NCBI GenBank assembly: GCA_030733815.1
Contig: JAUZQE010000001.1
Span: forward strand, 124,001 to 188,000
DNA length: 64,000 nucleotides
Origin: Yanghanlia caeni
GTDB taxonomy: Bacteria; Pseudomonadota; Gammaproteobacteria; Burkholderiales; Burkholderiaceae_B
Direction of reading: 5' to 3'
The position numbers and the translations under genes were made by a program. Of this stretch, positions 38,539 to 50,454 are shown one piece after another (position 1 is the stretch's first letter; each line of letters begins with the position of its first letter). The notes under the pieces are model-generated. The model did no database searches. It was given only the letters and a program-made list of their open reading frames with translations, and was not told the DNA's origin.

Positions 38539-39822
38539 TTAGTGCTTCAACCCGTTGTTGATCCAGTCGATGGATTTGACACCTTCCGGCGGGTTCACTT
38601 CGCTGGCTTCGAAGCGGCGAACGTCCACGTAGGTGATCTTGCCATCCACTTTCTTGACGGCGCCGATGGCCGTTCCCTGAATCGCCTGGTGGCCCTTGCC
38701 GAGCGCCATTTCGACTTCACCCGAGGGCGAGTCGAACTTCAGGTATTCAAAGGCGCTGATGATCTGGTCGGTCGAGGGCGCCTTGCCGCCATTGGCTTGC
38801 TGCGCCTTCTCGTACGCCGCCTTCACGCCCAGAATGCTCTGCGCCATTTTGTACGACGGATAGCTGGGGTCGGCATCGAACTTCGCCCGGTACGACTCGC
38901 GCAGCCAGGTGTTCAACGCACTGTCGGGGGCGAATGCGCCGTGCGGCCCGCGCGCGCCGATCACGGTGCCGTCGGGAATCTGGTTGTTCGGGCGGTGCGT
39001 GGCGGTTTCGCCTGCGGTGAGCACGGTGAGCGAGCGTGTCAGCAGGCCGCGCGCCTGCGCCTGAACGATGAAGCCCTCGAGGTCACCGCCCCAGAAGCTG
39101 GAGTGCAGGACGTCGGGGTTGGCCGCCATCAGCGAGGAAATTTCGGCGTTGTACTGCCCCGCACCCAGCTTGGGCATCTGCGAGGTGGTGAGCTTGACGT
39201 CGGGCTTGAGCTGCTTGAGGGTGCCTTCGAAGTCGTTCCAGGCGTCCTGACCCCAGGCGTAGTTCTGATTGATGCCGGCGTAGGTCACCAGGTCGGGCTT
39301 GCGCTCCAGCACATAGCGTGCAGCCGCCACGTTATCCATGGTGGCGTGTGCAACCGGGCGGAACACGTACTTGTAGCTGGCGTCTTCAAAGATGCGCGGC
39401 GTGCCGCAGTCGAACAGCACGGTCAGCGTCTGCATTTCTTCGGCCACCGGCGCGATCGCGAGGCAGTTGCCGGACGAGGTGTAGCCGATGACCATGTCTA
39501 CGTTTGCCTGTTGAACGAGGTTGCGGAACTCGGTCACCTGCTTCGACGTGCTGCCGCTTTCATCGAGGTACACGAGTTCGAGCGGCGCGCCGCCAAAGCC
39601 CACGGTGTTGTACGGGGCCGGTACCTTGCCGGCGTTGAGCTGCTCGGCAACGACTTCCGCGGCCTGCCTGGCCGGCACGCCGAATGGCCCGGCCGCCGCG
39701 CCGGACATGAAGGTTACGACGCCGATCTTGATCGGCTTGGCTGACTGTGCGAGCGTGGGGGCGCTGACAGACAGCAGGCCTGCCGCCAATGCCAGGGGCA
39801 GGATCTTGATTCGTAGGGACAT
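38539..39822 (-). CDS. livJ: LIV-type periplasmic substrate-binding protein (system 2)
   Basis: 427 residues from MSLRIKILPLALAAGLLSVS, with a signal peptide ending near TLA-QS. The mature part starts KPIKIGVVTFMSGAAAGPFG. The C-terminal motif GKGHQAIQGTAIGAVKKVDG is of the Peripla_BP_6 type. It lies 32 bp after the aldehyde dehydrogenase gene. It is clearly different from the system 1 protein, so the two transporters are not a recent duplication. Confidence 0.94.
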   Translation of the reverse strand: MSLRIKILPLALAAGLLSVSAPTLAQSAKPIKIGVVTFMSGAAAGPFGVPARQAAEVVAEQLNAGKVPAPYNTVGFGGAPLELVYLDESGSTSKQVTEFRNLVQQANVDMVIGYTSSGNCLAIAPVAEEMQTLTVLFDCGTPRIFEDASYKYVFRPVAHATMDNVAAARYVLERKPDLVTYAGINQNYAWGQDAWNDFEGTLKQLKPDVKLTTSQMPKLGAGQYNAEISSLMAANPDVLHSSFWGGDLEGFIVQAQARGLLTRSLTVLTAGETATHRPNNQIPDGTVIGARGPHGAFAPDSALNTWLRESYRAKFDADPSYPSYKMAQSILGVKAAYEKAQQANGGKAPSTDQIISAFEYLKFDSPSGEVEMALGKGHQAIQGTAIGAVKKVDGKITYVDVRRFEASEVNPPEGVKSIDWINNGLKH

Positions 39823-39854
39823 GTCTCTCTCCTCCAGTTTTTTGTGGGACTGCG

Positions 39855-41333
39855 TCATACCTGCATGCACAGGTATTTGAGTTCAAGATATTCATCCAGG
39901 CCGTAGCGGGAACCTTCCCGACCCAGACCTGACTGCTTCACCCCGCCGAAGGGGGCCACCTCGTTGGAGATCAGGCCGGTGTTCACACCCACCATGCCGT
40001 ACTCCAGGGCCTCGGAAACGCGCCAGACCCGTGAGATGTCGCGCGTGTACAGGTAGGCGGCAAGGCCGTATTCGGTGTCGTTGGCAAGCGCCACGGCCTC
40101 GTCTTCGGTCGAGAACCGGAAGACCGGCGCCACGGGGCCGAAAATTTCTTCGCGCGCCAGCCGCATCGATGTGTCGACATCGCACAGCACGGTGGGTTCG
40201 AAGAAGGTGTGCCCAAGCGGGTGCGGGCGGCCCCCGACGATCACGCGGGCGCCTTTTTCGACGGCGTCGTGGATGAGCGACTGCACGTTCTGCAGGGCAG
40301 CCATGTCGATCAGGGGGCCTTGTTCGGTGGCGGCATCGAGGCCGGGCCCCACGCGCAGCTCGGCGCTGCGTTCGGCCAGCCGCTCTACGAACGCTTCGTA
40401 GATGCCGTCTTGCACGAGGAAGCGGTTTGCGCAGACGCAGGTCTGGCCGCTGTTGCGGTATTTGGAGGTGACGGCGCCTTCGATGGCCGCTTCGATATCG
40501 GCGTCGTCGAACACAATGAACGGTGCGTTGCCGCCCAGTTCCAGCGACAACCGCTTGATCGTGGGCGCACATTGTTCGCTCAGGAGGCGGCCCACTTCAG
40601 TAGAGCCCGTGAACGACAGCTTGCGCACGGTATCGCTGGCGGTGAGCACCGCGCCGATCTCGCGGGCGTCGCCGGTGACGATCTGCAGCACGCCGCGCGG
40701 AATGCCGGCACGCTCGGCGAGCACCGCCAGGGCCAGTGCGGTAAGGGGCGTCTGTTCGGCCGGCTTCACCAGGATGCTGCATCCGGCAGCCAGGGCGGGC
40801 GCCACCTTGCGCGTGATCATGGCGGCGGGAAAGTTCCACGGCGTGATGGCTGCGCAAACGCCCACCGGCTGCTTGAGCACGGCAATGCGCTTGTCGCTTT
40901 GCGGTGCCGGAATGATGTCGCCGTAAGCCCGCTTGCCTTCCTCGGCAAACCATTCGATGAACGACGCGGCGTACGCCACCTCGCCCCGGGCCTCCGGCAT
41001 GGGCTTGCCTTGTTCCGCCGTAAGAATCAGGGCGATGTCGTTGACGTGCGCCATGATTTCGCGGAACCAGCGCTGCAGGTGACCGGCGCGCTGTTTGGCC
41101 GTCTGTTCCTGCCAGACGCGTTGCGCCTCGGCCGCATCGGCAATGGCCTGTTCCACCTGTGCGGCCGTCAGGCTGGCCACTTGTGCCAGCAGCGTTCCAT
41201 CGGCGGGATTCACGACGTCGAAGCGTTGGCCCGACCGGGAGGCGGTCCATCCGCTTGCGAGAAAGGCGTCTTGCTTCAGGAGCCCCGGATCACGCAGCTC
41301 CAATCCCGGGCTCGCACTTTGATCGTTCAACAT
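39855..41333 (-). CDS. gabD: NAD(P)-dependent aldehyde dehydrogenase, succinate-semialdehyde type
   Basis: 492 residues. It has the GabD-like layout: NAD site FTGSTEVGRLLSEQ, general base Glu in LELGGNAPFIVFDDADI, catalytic Cys in SGQTCVCANRF and a C-terminal GREGSRYGLDEYLELKY. It probably oxidises succinate semialdehyde or a close relative. It is the first gene of the catabolic/transport operon, read divergently from an iclR gene, which fits local control. Confidence 0.9.
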   Translation of the reverse strand: MLNDQSASPGLELRDPGLLKQDAFLASGWTASRSGQRFDVVNPADGTLLAQVASLTAAQVEQAIADAAEAQRVWQEQTAKQRAGHLQRWFREIMAHVNDIALILTAEQGKPMPEARGEVAYAASFIEWFAEEGKRAYGDIIPAPQSDKRIAVLKQPVGVCAAITPWNFPAAMITRKVAPALAAGCSILVKPAEQTPLTALALAVLAERAGIPRGVLQIVTGDAREIGAVLTASDTVRKLSFTGSTEVGRLLSEQCAPTIKRLSLELGGNAPFIVFDDADIEAAIEGAVTSKYRNSGQTCVCANRFLVQDGIYEAFVERLAERSAELRVGPGLDAATEQGPLIDMAALQNVQSLIHDAVEKGARVIVGGRPHPLGHTFFEPTVLCDVDTSMRLAREEIFGPVAPVFRFSTEDEAVALANDTEYGLAAYLYTRDISRVWRVSEALEYGMVGVNTGLISNEVAPFGGVKQSGLGREGSRYGLDEYLELKYLCMQV

Positions 41334-41520
41334 ACTGAACTCTATTCATGAAATTAGACCTCGTTCATAATATGGTTCACGATTCAGGCAGTCAACGACA
41401 ATTCGCTGGGGGAAATCCCTAGCCAGCCTTGTTACGATTTCGTCTGTTACGCTGGTTTAATCAACGTTCACGAACCGGCGGGGGGTTGTCCGCCTGTGTC
41501 CAGTCCAAACGGGGGATAGA
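41334..41520. promoter_or_regulatory. Divergent promoter region between gabD and iclR
   Basis: 187 bp. Half-site-like repeats GTTCATAATATGGTTCACG and TTCATGAAATT lie on the gabD side (41345-41385), in the zone where an IclR regulator would bind. No exact promoter was assigned. Confidence 0.4.
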
Positions 41521-42297
41521 GTGTCATCTGAAAAAGTTGCAGCACCTGCGGTCGTGCGGGCATCGAAAATCCTCGATCTGATCGCCGCCTCTGCAGTGCC
41601 CCTGTCGCTGGCCGACATGGTGCGGGAGCTACAACTTCCCAAGAGCACGCTACACGGCCTGTGCGGCACACTGCAGCAGCTGGGTCTGATCACCCGGCTC
41701 GAGAGCGGCCTGGTCACGCTCGGGCCTCATGTCATGATCTGGGCCAATGCCTTTCTCGCGCGCATCGACCTCACCCAGGAATTCTTTGCGTCGTGGGACG
41801 ACATGCGGGTATTGCCCGAGGAAACCATCACGCTTTCGGTGCGTGACGGGTGCGACGTGGTGTATCTCGCCTGTCGCAACGGCAGCCGCCCCTTGGGCTT
41901 CACGTTCCGGGCCGGCATGCGTCTGCCATCGGTGTACACCGCCACCGGCAAGGCCATGCTCAGCACACTGCCGCCCGAGCAGGTGCGCCGGCTGTTGAGT
42001 GGTGATTGGCCCAAGCCGCACACCTCGAACGGGCCGCGCAGCATCGACGAGCTGCTGGCCGAGCTGGAAGCGGTGCGCGAGCGCGGGTATTCAATCGATC
42101 AGCAGGAAGTGAGCGAAGGCATGCATTGCTTCGGCGCGCCGGTATTTGATTCGCGCGCCAGCGAGGCGGTGGCGGGCGTGGCCGTCAGCATTCAATCCGA
42201 CTCGCTCGATGAGACCCTGCAGGAAAGCGCCGGTCAGGCCATGCGGCGTCTGGCGAACCGGCTGTCGGAACGTCTGGGTTCGTCGCGCAGGGCATGA
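41521..42297 (+). CDS. IclR-family transcriptional regulator
   Basis: 258 residues from a GTG start. The N-terminal winged helix-turn-helix (ASKILDLIAASAVPLSLADM, then LQLPKSTLHGLCGTL, residues 13-50) is followed by the IclR effector domain (TATGKAMLSTLPPEQVRRLL; RERGYSIDQQEVSEGMHCFG). It is divergent from gabD and the liv genes, so it likely controls that operon in response to its substrate or product. Confidence 0.94.
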   Translation: MSSEKVAAPAVVRASKILDLIAASAVPLSLADMVRELQLPKSTLHGLCGTLQQLGLITRLESGLVTLGPHVMIWANAFLARIDLTQEFFASWDDMRVLPEETITLSVRDGCDVVYLACRNGSRPLGFTFRAGMRLPSVYTATGKAMLSTLPPEQVRRLLSGDWPKPHTSNGPRSIDELLAELEAVRERGYSIDQQEVSEGMHCFGAPVFDSRASEAVAGVAVSIQSDSLDETLQESAGQAMRRLANRLSERLGSSRRA

Positions 42298-42351
42298 AAA
42301 GGGCGTCGTAAAGACGCCCCATTCATCTGCGGTGTGGTGTCGCAGCCGTGC

Positions 42352-44037
42352 CTAGCGATTCGCGGCGGCGTCGGCCTTGTCGATCTGGTGCATCACGAAG
42401 CGCTGCTGCGCGATCGACAGAATGTTGTTCACCACCCAGTACAGCACCAGGCCGGCGGGGAAGAAGAACATCATCCCGCCAAACACCAGCGGCATGATCA
42501 TCATGATGCGCGCCTGCATGGGATCGGGCGGCGTGGGGTTCAGCTTGATCTGCAGGAACATGGTGGCCATCATGACCGCCGGCAGAATGAACCACGGATC
42601 GCGGGCCGACAGGTCGTGAATCCAGAGGATCCACGGCGCGCCGCGCATTTCCACGCTGCCCAGCAGCACCCAGTACAGCGCGATGAACACCGGAATCTGA
42701 ATCAGCATGGGCAGGCAGCCGCCCAGCGGATTGATTTTCTCGGTGCGGTACAGCTCCATCATGGCCTGGTTCATCTTGGCCTTGTCGTCGCCGTACTTCT
42801 CGCGCAGCGCCTGCATGCGCGGCGTGAACTTCTTCATGCGCGCCATCGAGCGGTACGCGGCGGCCGACAGCGGGTAGAACGCAAGCTTGATCAGCACCGT
42901 GAGTGCAACGATTGTCCAGCCCCAGTTGTTCAGCAGCGTGTGCAGCCAGGTCATGAGCTTGAAGACCGGCTTGGCAATGATGGTGAGCCAGCCGTAGTCG
43001 ACCACCAGTTCGAGGCCGGGGGCGAGCGCGCCCATGGCCTTCTGGTCTTGCGGGCCCACCCACAGGTCGGCCTCGACGGTTGCGGCCTGGCCCGGGCCGA
43101 TGGCAGGGCTGCCCACCAGCGTGCGGATCGCGTACAGGTTGTCGCCGATGCGCAGGGCCTCGTTATGGCGCTGCACGCCCTGCTGCGGCACCCACGCGGT
43201 GGCGAAGTAGTGCTGCACCATGCCGATCCAGCCGTTGTCGGCGGTTCGCGTGTAGCTGGCGCGACCCTTGTCGAGATCGGAGAAATCGATCTTCTGGTAC
43301 TTGTCTTCGGCGGTGTACAGTGCGGGGCCCGTGAACGTGCGGTAGAACGCCGAGCCGTCGGACGGTTCGTTGCCGTCGCGTTCCAGCTGCAGGTACACCG
43401 ACGGCTGAATCGGGGTGTCGCCCAGGTTGTGGATTTCGTGGCTGACGCGAATGTCGTAGCTGCCGGGCGCCACGAGATAGGTCTTCACCAGACGCACATT
43501 GCCCGACTCGGCCTCGAAGCGCAGGGCGGTGCGGCCGTCGGCGGCCGGCTGCTCGCCCACGTAGCGGAAGGGCGTGAGGTGCGTGGGGAAGCTTTGACCT
43601 GCAGGCGCGCCCACCACGCCCGACTGCGCCACGTAGGTGTAGCCCGCGCGACGATCGAGCAGCGAGAGCGGTTCGTTGTCGTCGCTGGAAGTGGCGTAGT
43701 TGGGCAGCACGGCGCGCACCAGCTGGGCGCCCTGCGTGTCGAAGGTCAGGTGCAGCACGTCGCTGCGGAATTGGACCTGCTGTGATTCGGTGGCGGCCGG
43801 TGCCGCTTCGCCCGGTACGCTGGAAGGCGCTGCGGGCGCGGCGCTGGCGGTGGCGGCGGGGATACTGGCATCGGCCTGCTGCTGAGCCTGCTGCTCGGCC
43901 ACGGCCGGGTCGACCGTTTGTGAGGTCATGCTCGAACCGAACATCGACGGCTTGCCGTTATAGGTCTGCCAGTTGTTCCACAACAGCAGCAGCGAGAAGG
44001 TCAGAATCATCCAGAGGATGGTGCGTCGGATATCCAT
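42352..44037 (-). CDS. yidC: Membrane protein insertase YidC
   Basis: 561 residues. YidC inserts and folds inner-membrane proteins with or without SecYEG. The N-terminal anchor (TILWMILTFSLLLLWNNWQ) is followed by a large periplasmic domain. The conserved insertase core carries the positive residue in KLAFYPLSAAAYRSMARMKK and later helices ending FVMHQIDKADAAANR. It lies in the usual order rpmH-rnpA-yidD-yidC, but mnmE, its normal next neighbour, is 14 kb away. Confidence 0.98.
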   Translation of the reverse strand: MDIRRTILWMILTFSLLLLWNNWQTYNGKPSMFGSSMTSQTVDPAVAEQQAQQQADASIPAATASAAPAAPSSVPGEAAPAATESQQVQFRSDVLHLTFDTQGAQLVRAVLPNYATSSDDNEPLSLLDRRAGYTYVAQSGVVGAPAGQSFPTHLTPFRYVGEQPAADGRTALRFEAESGNVRLVKTYLVAPGSYDIRVSHEIHNLGDTPIQPSVYLQLERDGNEPSDGSAFYRTFTGPALYTAEDKYQKIDFSDLDKGRASYTRTADNGWIGMVQHYFATAWVPQQGVQRHNEALRIGDNLYAIRTLVGSPAIGPGQAATVEADLWVGPQDQKAMGALAPGLELVVDYGWLTIIAKPVFKLMTWLHTLLNNWGWTIVALTVLIKLAFYPLSAAAYRSMARMKKFTPRMQALREKYGDDKAKMNQAMMELYRTEKINPLGGCLPMLIQIPVFIALYWVLLGSVEMRGAPWILWIHDLSARDPWFILPAVMMATMFLQIKLNPTPPDPMQARIMMIMPLVFGGMMFFFPAGLVLYWVVNNILSIAQQRFVMHQIDKADAAANR

Positions 44038-44121
44038 AGCGCCTTTACAAATCGAAGCGGGGCAAATCTGTGAGAGTGTAGCGGAGCTTGCCGGAAGATG
44101 TGGTGAAGCGGCGGGGTGAGG

Positions 44122-44373
44122 TCATCGGGAGTGCGGGCGCCGGCCATGAAAGCATGGTTCGGTGGGCACCGGGTCGTAACCGCCATGGCACCACGGGTGG
44201 CAGCGGCAGATGCGTCGAACGGCGAGCCAGCTGCCGCACAGCCCGCCGTGGGTTTCAAGCGCTTCGATCGCATAGGCCGAGCAACTGGGCGTGAAGCGGC
44301 AGTTGTAGCCCAGCCAGGGGCTGATGAAGTAGCGGTAGAAACGTATGGGCGCAATGAGCAGCTTGCGGATCAT
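44122..44373 (-). CDS. yidD: Membrane protein insertion efficiency factor YidD
   Basis: 83 residues. The family marks [20 protein letters not shown] and [15 protein letters not shown] are complete. It is a small membrane-associated protein thought to help YidC. The start overlaps the rnpA stop (ATGA). Confidence 0.97.
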   Translation of the reverse strand: MIRKLLIAPIRFYRYFISPWLGYNCRFTPSCSAYAIEALETHGGLCGSWLAVRRICRCHPWCHGGYDPVPTEPCFHGRRPHSR

Positions 44374-44741
44374 TGGCGGCTCCGGTCGAGCAGGGTCTCG
44401 ATCTCGTCGCGCACCCGGGTCTTGAGTTCACGCAGCGAGCAGGGCTCGATGCGGGTGTGCAGCCGGAACACCAGATCGCGTGGCGGCAGTTCGTGACGAC
44501 GCTGCCGGAAGCATTCGCGGATGACGCGTTTGATGGTGTTGCGCGAGACGGCCAGCGGCGCCATTCGCTTGGCGATCACCATGCCCAGGCGCGGCCCTGT
44601 GGCGGGGTCGTTCGGTGTTCCACGCGGTGTGGAAACGACGAACATAGGGCCTCGTGCCAGGTGCTTTCCCCTGAGTGCCGCTGCAAATTCCGAGGGTCGG
44701 TGCAGGCGGGCCGCAGGGGGGAAAGAGGCTCGCTTGGGCAC
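44370..44741 (-). CDS. rnpA: Ribonuclease P protein component
   Basis: 123 residues. It is the protein subunit that helps RNase P RNA mature tRNA 5' ends. The conserved RNR region reads [20 protein letters not shown] then [12 protein letters not shown]. It lies between rpmH and yidD with a 41-bp gap to rpmH. Confidence 0.97.
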   Translation of the reverse strand: MPKRASFPPAARLHRPSEFAAALRGKHLARGPMFVVSTPRGTPNDPATGPRLGMVIAKRMAPLAVSRNTIKRVIRECFRQRRHELPPRDLVFRLHTRIEPCSLRELKTRVRDEIETLLDRSRQ

Positions 44742-44782
44742 GGGAACGCCAGCGCTGGCTGGCTTCGTGGTGCGTGTCGGGC

Positions 44783-44917
44783 TCAGACGGCCAGACGTTT
44801 GCGACCCTTGGCGCGGCGCGCATTGATGACGGCGCGACCGCCACGGGTCTTCATGCGGACACGAAAGCCGTGAGTGCGCTTGCGACGGGTGACGGAAGGT
44901 TGGAAAGTGCGTTTCAT
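44783..44917 (-). CDS. rpmH: 50S ribosomal protein L34
   Basis: 44 residues from [18 protein letters not shown]; the longer frame upstream is not family-like. Very basic, ending [11 protein letters not shown]. It is transcribed away from dnaA, the usual divergent rpmH/dnaA pair. Confidence 0.98.
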   Translation of the reverse strand: MKRTFQPSVTRRKRTHGFRVRMKTRGGRAVINARRAKGRKRLAV

Positions 44918-45031
44918 GACGGATCCGGTAAAAGAAAAGAGCAGAAATCTCGAAAAGCCCACCATTTCATCAAATTTATGCCGTTTCGTCAAACACTTGG
45001 GGTGGCGGCCAATGGGCATCCGTGTCCGCCC

Positions 45032-45040
45032 TGTGGATAA
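45032..45040 (-). promoter_or_regulatory. DnaA box upstream of dnaA
   Basis: TGTGGATAA, a full-consensus match, 48 bp before the dnaA start. A single box here fits autoregulation of dnaA rather than a full origin. Confidence 0.6.
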
Positions 45041-45087
45041 CTAGGGCGCCGACGGGGTAGAATCGAGGTTTACTGAAGTGGCCGACA

Positions 45088-46536
45088 ATGAAAGATTTCT
45101 GGCAGGCCTGTGTCCAGAAACTGGAGCAGGAACTACCTCCCCAACAGATCAGCGCGTGGATACGACCCTTGGTACCCCTGGCATTCGACGAAGATCAGGG
45201 CGTGCTGCGCGTGTCTGCGCCCAATCGGTTCAAGCTCGATTGGGTGCGCAAGAATTTTTCCCATCAAATTGAAACCCTGGCGAGCGACTGGTTCTCGCGC
45301 CCGGTGCAGGTGGCGTTCGAGCTGCCGCCCGGTGGCAGCGGCCGCCCCGCGCCGCACGTGCCGCGTGCCGGCGGCGCAGCCGTGGCTGCCGGTGCCGCCG
45401 TACAGGCACCGACCCAGGCCGTGGCGCCCGCTGCTGCAGCAGCCGCAGCAGCGTCGGCCGCCACGCCCCCCGGTGCGGCAGCGGCCTCGGCTGCGGCCGA
45501 AGCCCTGCACGACCGTTCGCGCCTGAATGCCGAGCTCACGTTCGACAACTTCGTCACCGGCAAGGCAAACCAGCTTGCGCGTGCGGCCGCCCTGCAAGTG
45601 GCCGAGAACCCGGGCGTGTCGTACAACCCCTTGTTCCTGTACGGGGGGGTGGGCCTGGGCAAGACTCACCTCATTCACGCCATCGGCAATTCGCTGCTGG
45701 CCTCGGGCAAGGGTGCCCGCGTGCGCTACGTGCACGCCGACCAGTACGTGTCCGACGTGGTCAAGGCGTACCAGCGCAAGGCGTTCGACGAGTTCAAGCG
45801 CTACTATCATTCGCTCGATCTGCTGCTCATCGACGACATTCAGTTCTTCGCCGGCAAGAACCGCACGCAGGAAGAGTTCTTCTATGCGTTCGAGGCCATG
45901 GTGGCCCAGCGCAAGCAGATCATCATCACGTCCGACACCTACCCGAAGGAACTATCGAACATCGACAGCCGGCTGATCTCGCGCTTCGATTCGGGGCTCA
46001 CCGTGGCGATCGAGCCGCCCGAGCTCGAAATGCGCGTGGCGATTCTGCTGCGCAAGTCCGAAAACGAAGGCATCACCATGCCCGAGGAAGTGGCCTTCTT
46101 CATTGCCAAGCATCTGCGCAGCAACGTGCGCGAGCTGGAAGGGGCGCTGCGCAAGGTTTCAGCCTACGCACGCTTTCATGGCAAGGAAGTGCTGACGGTC
46201 GACGTGTGCAAAGAGGCGCTCAAAGACCTGCTTTCGGTGTCGAACGGGCAGATCACGGTCGAGAACATTCAGAAGACGGTGGCCGACTACTACAAGATCA
46301 AGGTGGCCGACATGTATTCGCGCCGCCGGCCCGCCAACATTGCGCTGCCGCGGCAAATCGCCATGTATCTGGCCAAGGAACTGACGCAGAAGAGCCTGCC
46401 CGAGATCGGCGACCTGTTCGGCGGGCGGGATCACACCACCGTATTGCATGCGGTGCGTAAAATCTCCGAGGCCCGGCTCAAGCAGCCCGAGCTCAATCAC
46501 GCTCTACACGTACTCGAACAAACCTTAAAAGGATAA
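45088..46536 (+). CDS. dnaA: Chromosomal replication initiator DnaA
   Basis: 482 residues. Domain I is at 1-80. An unusually alanine-rich linker (domain II, about 95-138) follows. The AAA+ domain has Walker A GGVGLGKT (186-193) and [13 protein letters not shown]. The DNA-binding domain carries the signature [15 protein letters not shown] near 447. It is the first gene of dnaA-dnaN-gyrB. The likely oriC lies about 30 kb away beside mnmG. Confidence 0.98.
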   Translation: MKDFWQACVQKLEQELPPQQISAWIRPLVPLAFDEDQGVLRVSAPNRFKLDWVRKNFSHQIETLASDWFSRPVQVAFELPPGGSGRPAPHVPRAGGAAVAAGAAVQAPTQAVAPAAAAAAAASAATPPGAAAASAAAEALHDRSRLNAELTFDNFVTGKANQLARAAALQVAENPGVSYNPLFLYGGVGLGKTHLIHAIGNSLLASGKGARVRYVHADQYVSDVVKAYQRKAFDEFKRYYHSLDLLLIDDIQFFAGKNRTQEEFFYAFEAMVAQRKQIIITSDTYPKELSNIDSRLISRFDSGLTVAIEPPELEMRVAILLRKSENEGITMPEEVAFFIAKHLRSNVRELEGALRKVSAYARFHGKEVLTVDVCKEALKDLLSVSNGQITVENIQKTVADYYKIKVADMYSRRRPANIALPRQIAMYLAKELTQKSLPEIGDLFGGRDHTTVLHAVRKISEARLKQPELNHALHVLEQTLKG

Positions 46537-46538
46537 TC

Positions 46539-47648
46539 ATGCAACTCGTACAAGCGACTCGCGACGCCTTGCTCAAGCCGTTGACCACCGTGGCCGGGAT
46601 CGTTGAACGCCGGAATACGATGCCGATACTTGCGAATATCCTCATGCGCAAGCAGGGCCAGGCCGTCGAGTTCATTGCCACCGACCTCGAGGTGCAGATC
46701 ACCACGCACGCCCAGTTCGGCGTGGGAGACGAGGCCGCCGCCACGACTGTCGCCGCGCGCAAGTTGCTTGATATTCTGCGGGCCCTGCCCGACACGGGCG
46801 AGGTCAAGCTCGCCGTGCAGGGCGGGCGCCTTTCCGTTCAGGCGGGCAAAAGCCGGTTCGCCCTGCAGACGCTCGACGCCGCCGAGTACCCCGTGCTGGC
46901 GGTGCCTGATCAATGGGACGTGTCGTTCTCGATGCCGCAAAAGGCGCTCAAGCACCTGTTCAACCAGGTATATTTCGCCATGGCGCACCAGGAAATCCGC
47001 TATTACCTCAACGGGCTGCTGTTCGTGTTCGAGCCCGGTGCCGTGCGTGCGGTGGCCACCGACGGGCACCGCCTGGCGCACAGCGGCACGGCCGTCGAAG
47101 GCATCGAGGCGCGCCACGACGTGATCGTGCCGCGCAAAACCGTGCTGGAAATGCAGCGCCTGCTGTCGGAATCCGACGACCCCGTGCAGGTCGACGTGTC
47201 CTCCACCCAGATCCGCTTCCGCTTCGACGACGTCGAACTCATTTCCAAGCTGGTCGAGGGCAAGTTCCCCGACTACACCCGCGTGATTCCCACAGACTAT
47301 ACGCGGCACTTCCTTGTAAACCGCGAAGCCCTGCAGGGCAGCCTGCAGCGCGCGGCCATTCTTACCACCGACAAGCTCAAGGGCGTGCGTCTGCAGCTTT
47401 CCGAGAACCTGCTGCGCATTTCGTCTTCCAACGCCGAACAGGAAGAGGCGGTCGAGGAAATCGATATCGATTACGGTCATGAGCCGCTCGACGTGGGCTT
47501 CAATGTCAGCTATTTGCTCGATGTGCTGGCCAATGTGAAGACCGAGTCGCTGCGCTGGTCGGTAAAACCCGATGTCAGTGCGTCAGCCCTCATTACCACG
47601 CCCGATGACGATGAGTTCAAGTACGTCGTCATGCCGATGCGCATCTGA
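46539..47648 (+). CDS. dnaN: DNA polymerase III beta sliding clamp
   Basis: 369 residues. It forms the ring-shaped dimer that holds polymerase III on DNA. The start MQLVQATRDALLKPLTTVAG, the middle ATDGHRLAHSGT and the C terminus DEFKYVVMPMRI (clamp-family ending) are all present. It is two bases after dnaA. Confidence 0.98.
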   Translation: MQLVQATRDALLKPLTTVAGIVERRNTMPILANILMRKQGQAVEFIATDLEVQITTHAQFGVGDEAAATTVAARKLLDILRALPDTGEVKLAVQGGRLSVQAGKSRFALQTLDAAEYPVLAVPDQWDVSFSMPQKALKHLFNQVYFAMAHQEIRYYLNGLLFVFEPGAVRAVATDGHRLAHSGTAVEGIEARHDVIVPRKTVLEMQRLLSESDDPVQVDVSSTQIRFRFDDVELISKLVEGKFPDYTRVIPTDYTRHFLVNREALQGSLQRAAILTTDKLKGVRLQLSENLLRISSSNAEQEEAVEEIDIDYGHEPLDVGFNVSYLLDVLANVKTESLRWSVKPDVSASALITTPDDDEFKYVVMPMRI

Positions 47649-47660
47649 ACGCGAGTCTGA

Positions 47661-50132
<2,472 letters not shown>

Positions 50133-50454
50133 GGGTGATGTGGCTGCTCATTGAGCCGTTCGTCAACCTTTTCCCAGGATAGAAACGACCAACGGCGGGC
50201 TACCCTCCAAGAGGGCTGTGCCCCGCCTGCCCGAGGTCACTTTATAAGAAATGCCAGGTCCCTCTGCTATGCCGTGCTTGCGGACGGCGAATTCGGCAGA
50301 AGGGCGTGGATATACGGATCGGGTTAGATATAGCCGGGTCGATTCAAGCCGGGCATATTCGTTCTCGCATTCAGATCACTGCAAGCTTGCCAGGGTATGC
50401 GAAGCCGTGATGGACGGCTAATATCACTGGTGTGTAAGCAAATATGAATTTGGA
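50133..50454. other. Spacer between gyrB and the CRISPR-Cas operon
   Basis: 322 bp with no gene. A nested hairpin at 50194-50227 (GGCGGGC...GCCCCGCC with an inner CCCTC/GAGGG) may end gyrB transcription, though it lacks a T run. The rest probably carries the promoter for the CRISPR-Cas genes; no consensus promoter was assigned. No CRISPR repeats are present. Confidence 0.5.

Noticed and set aside
45000-45087. dnaA upstream region as the main origin
   Set aside because: Only one DnaA box and about 170 bp of space; the mnmG-adjacent gap has parS, more DnaA-box-like sites and AT-rich DNA.
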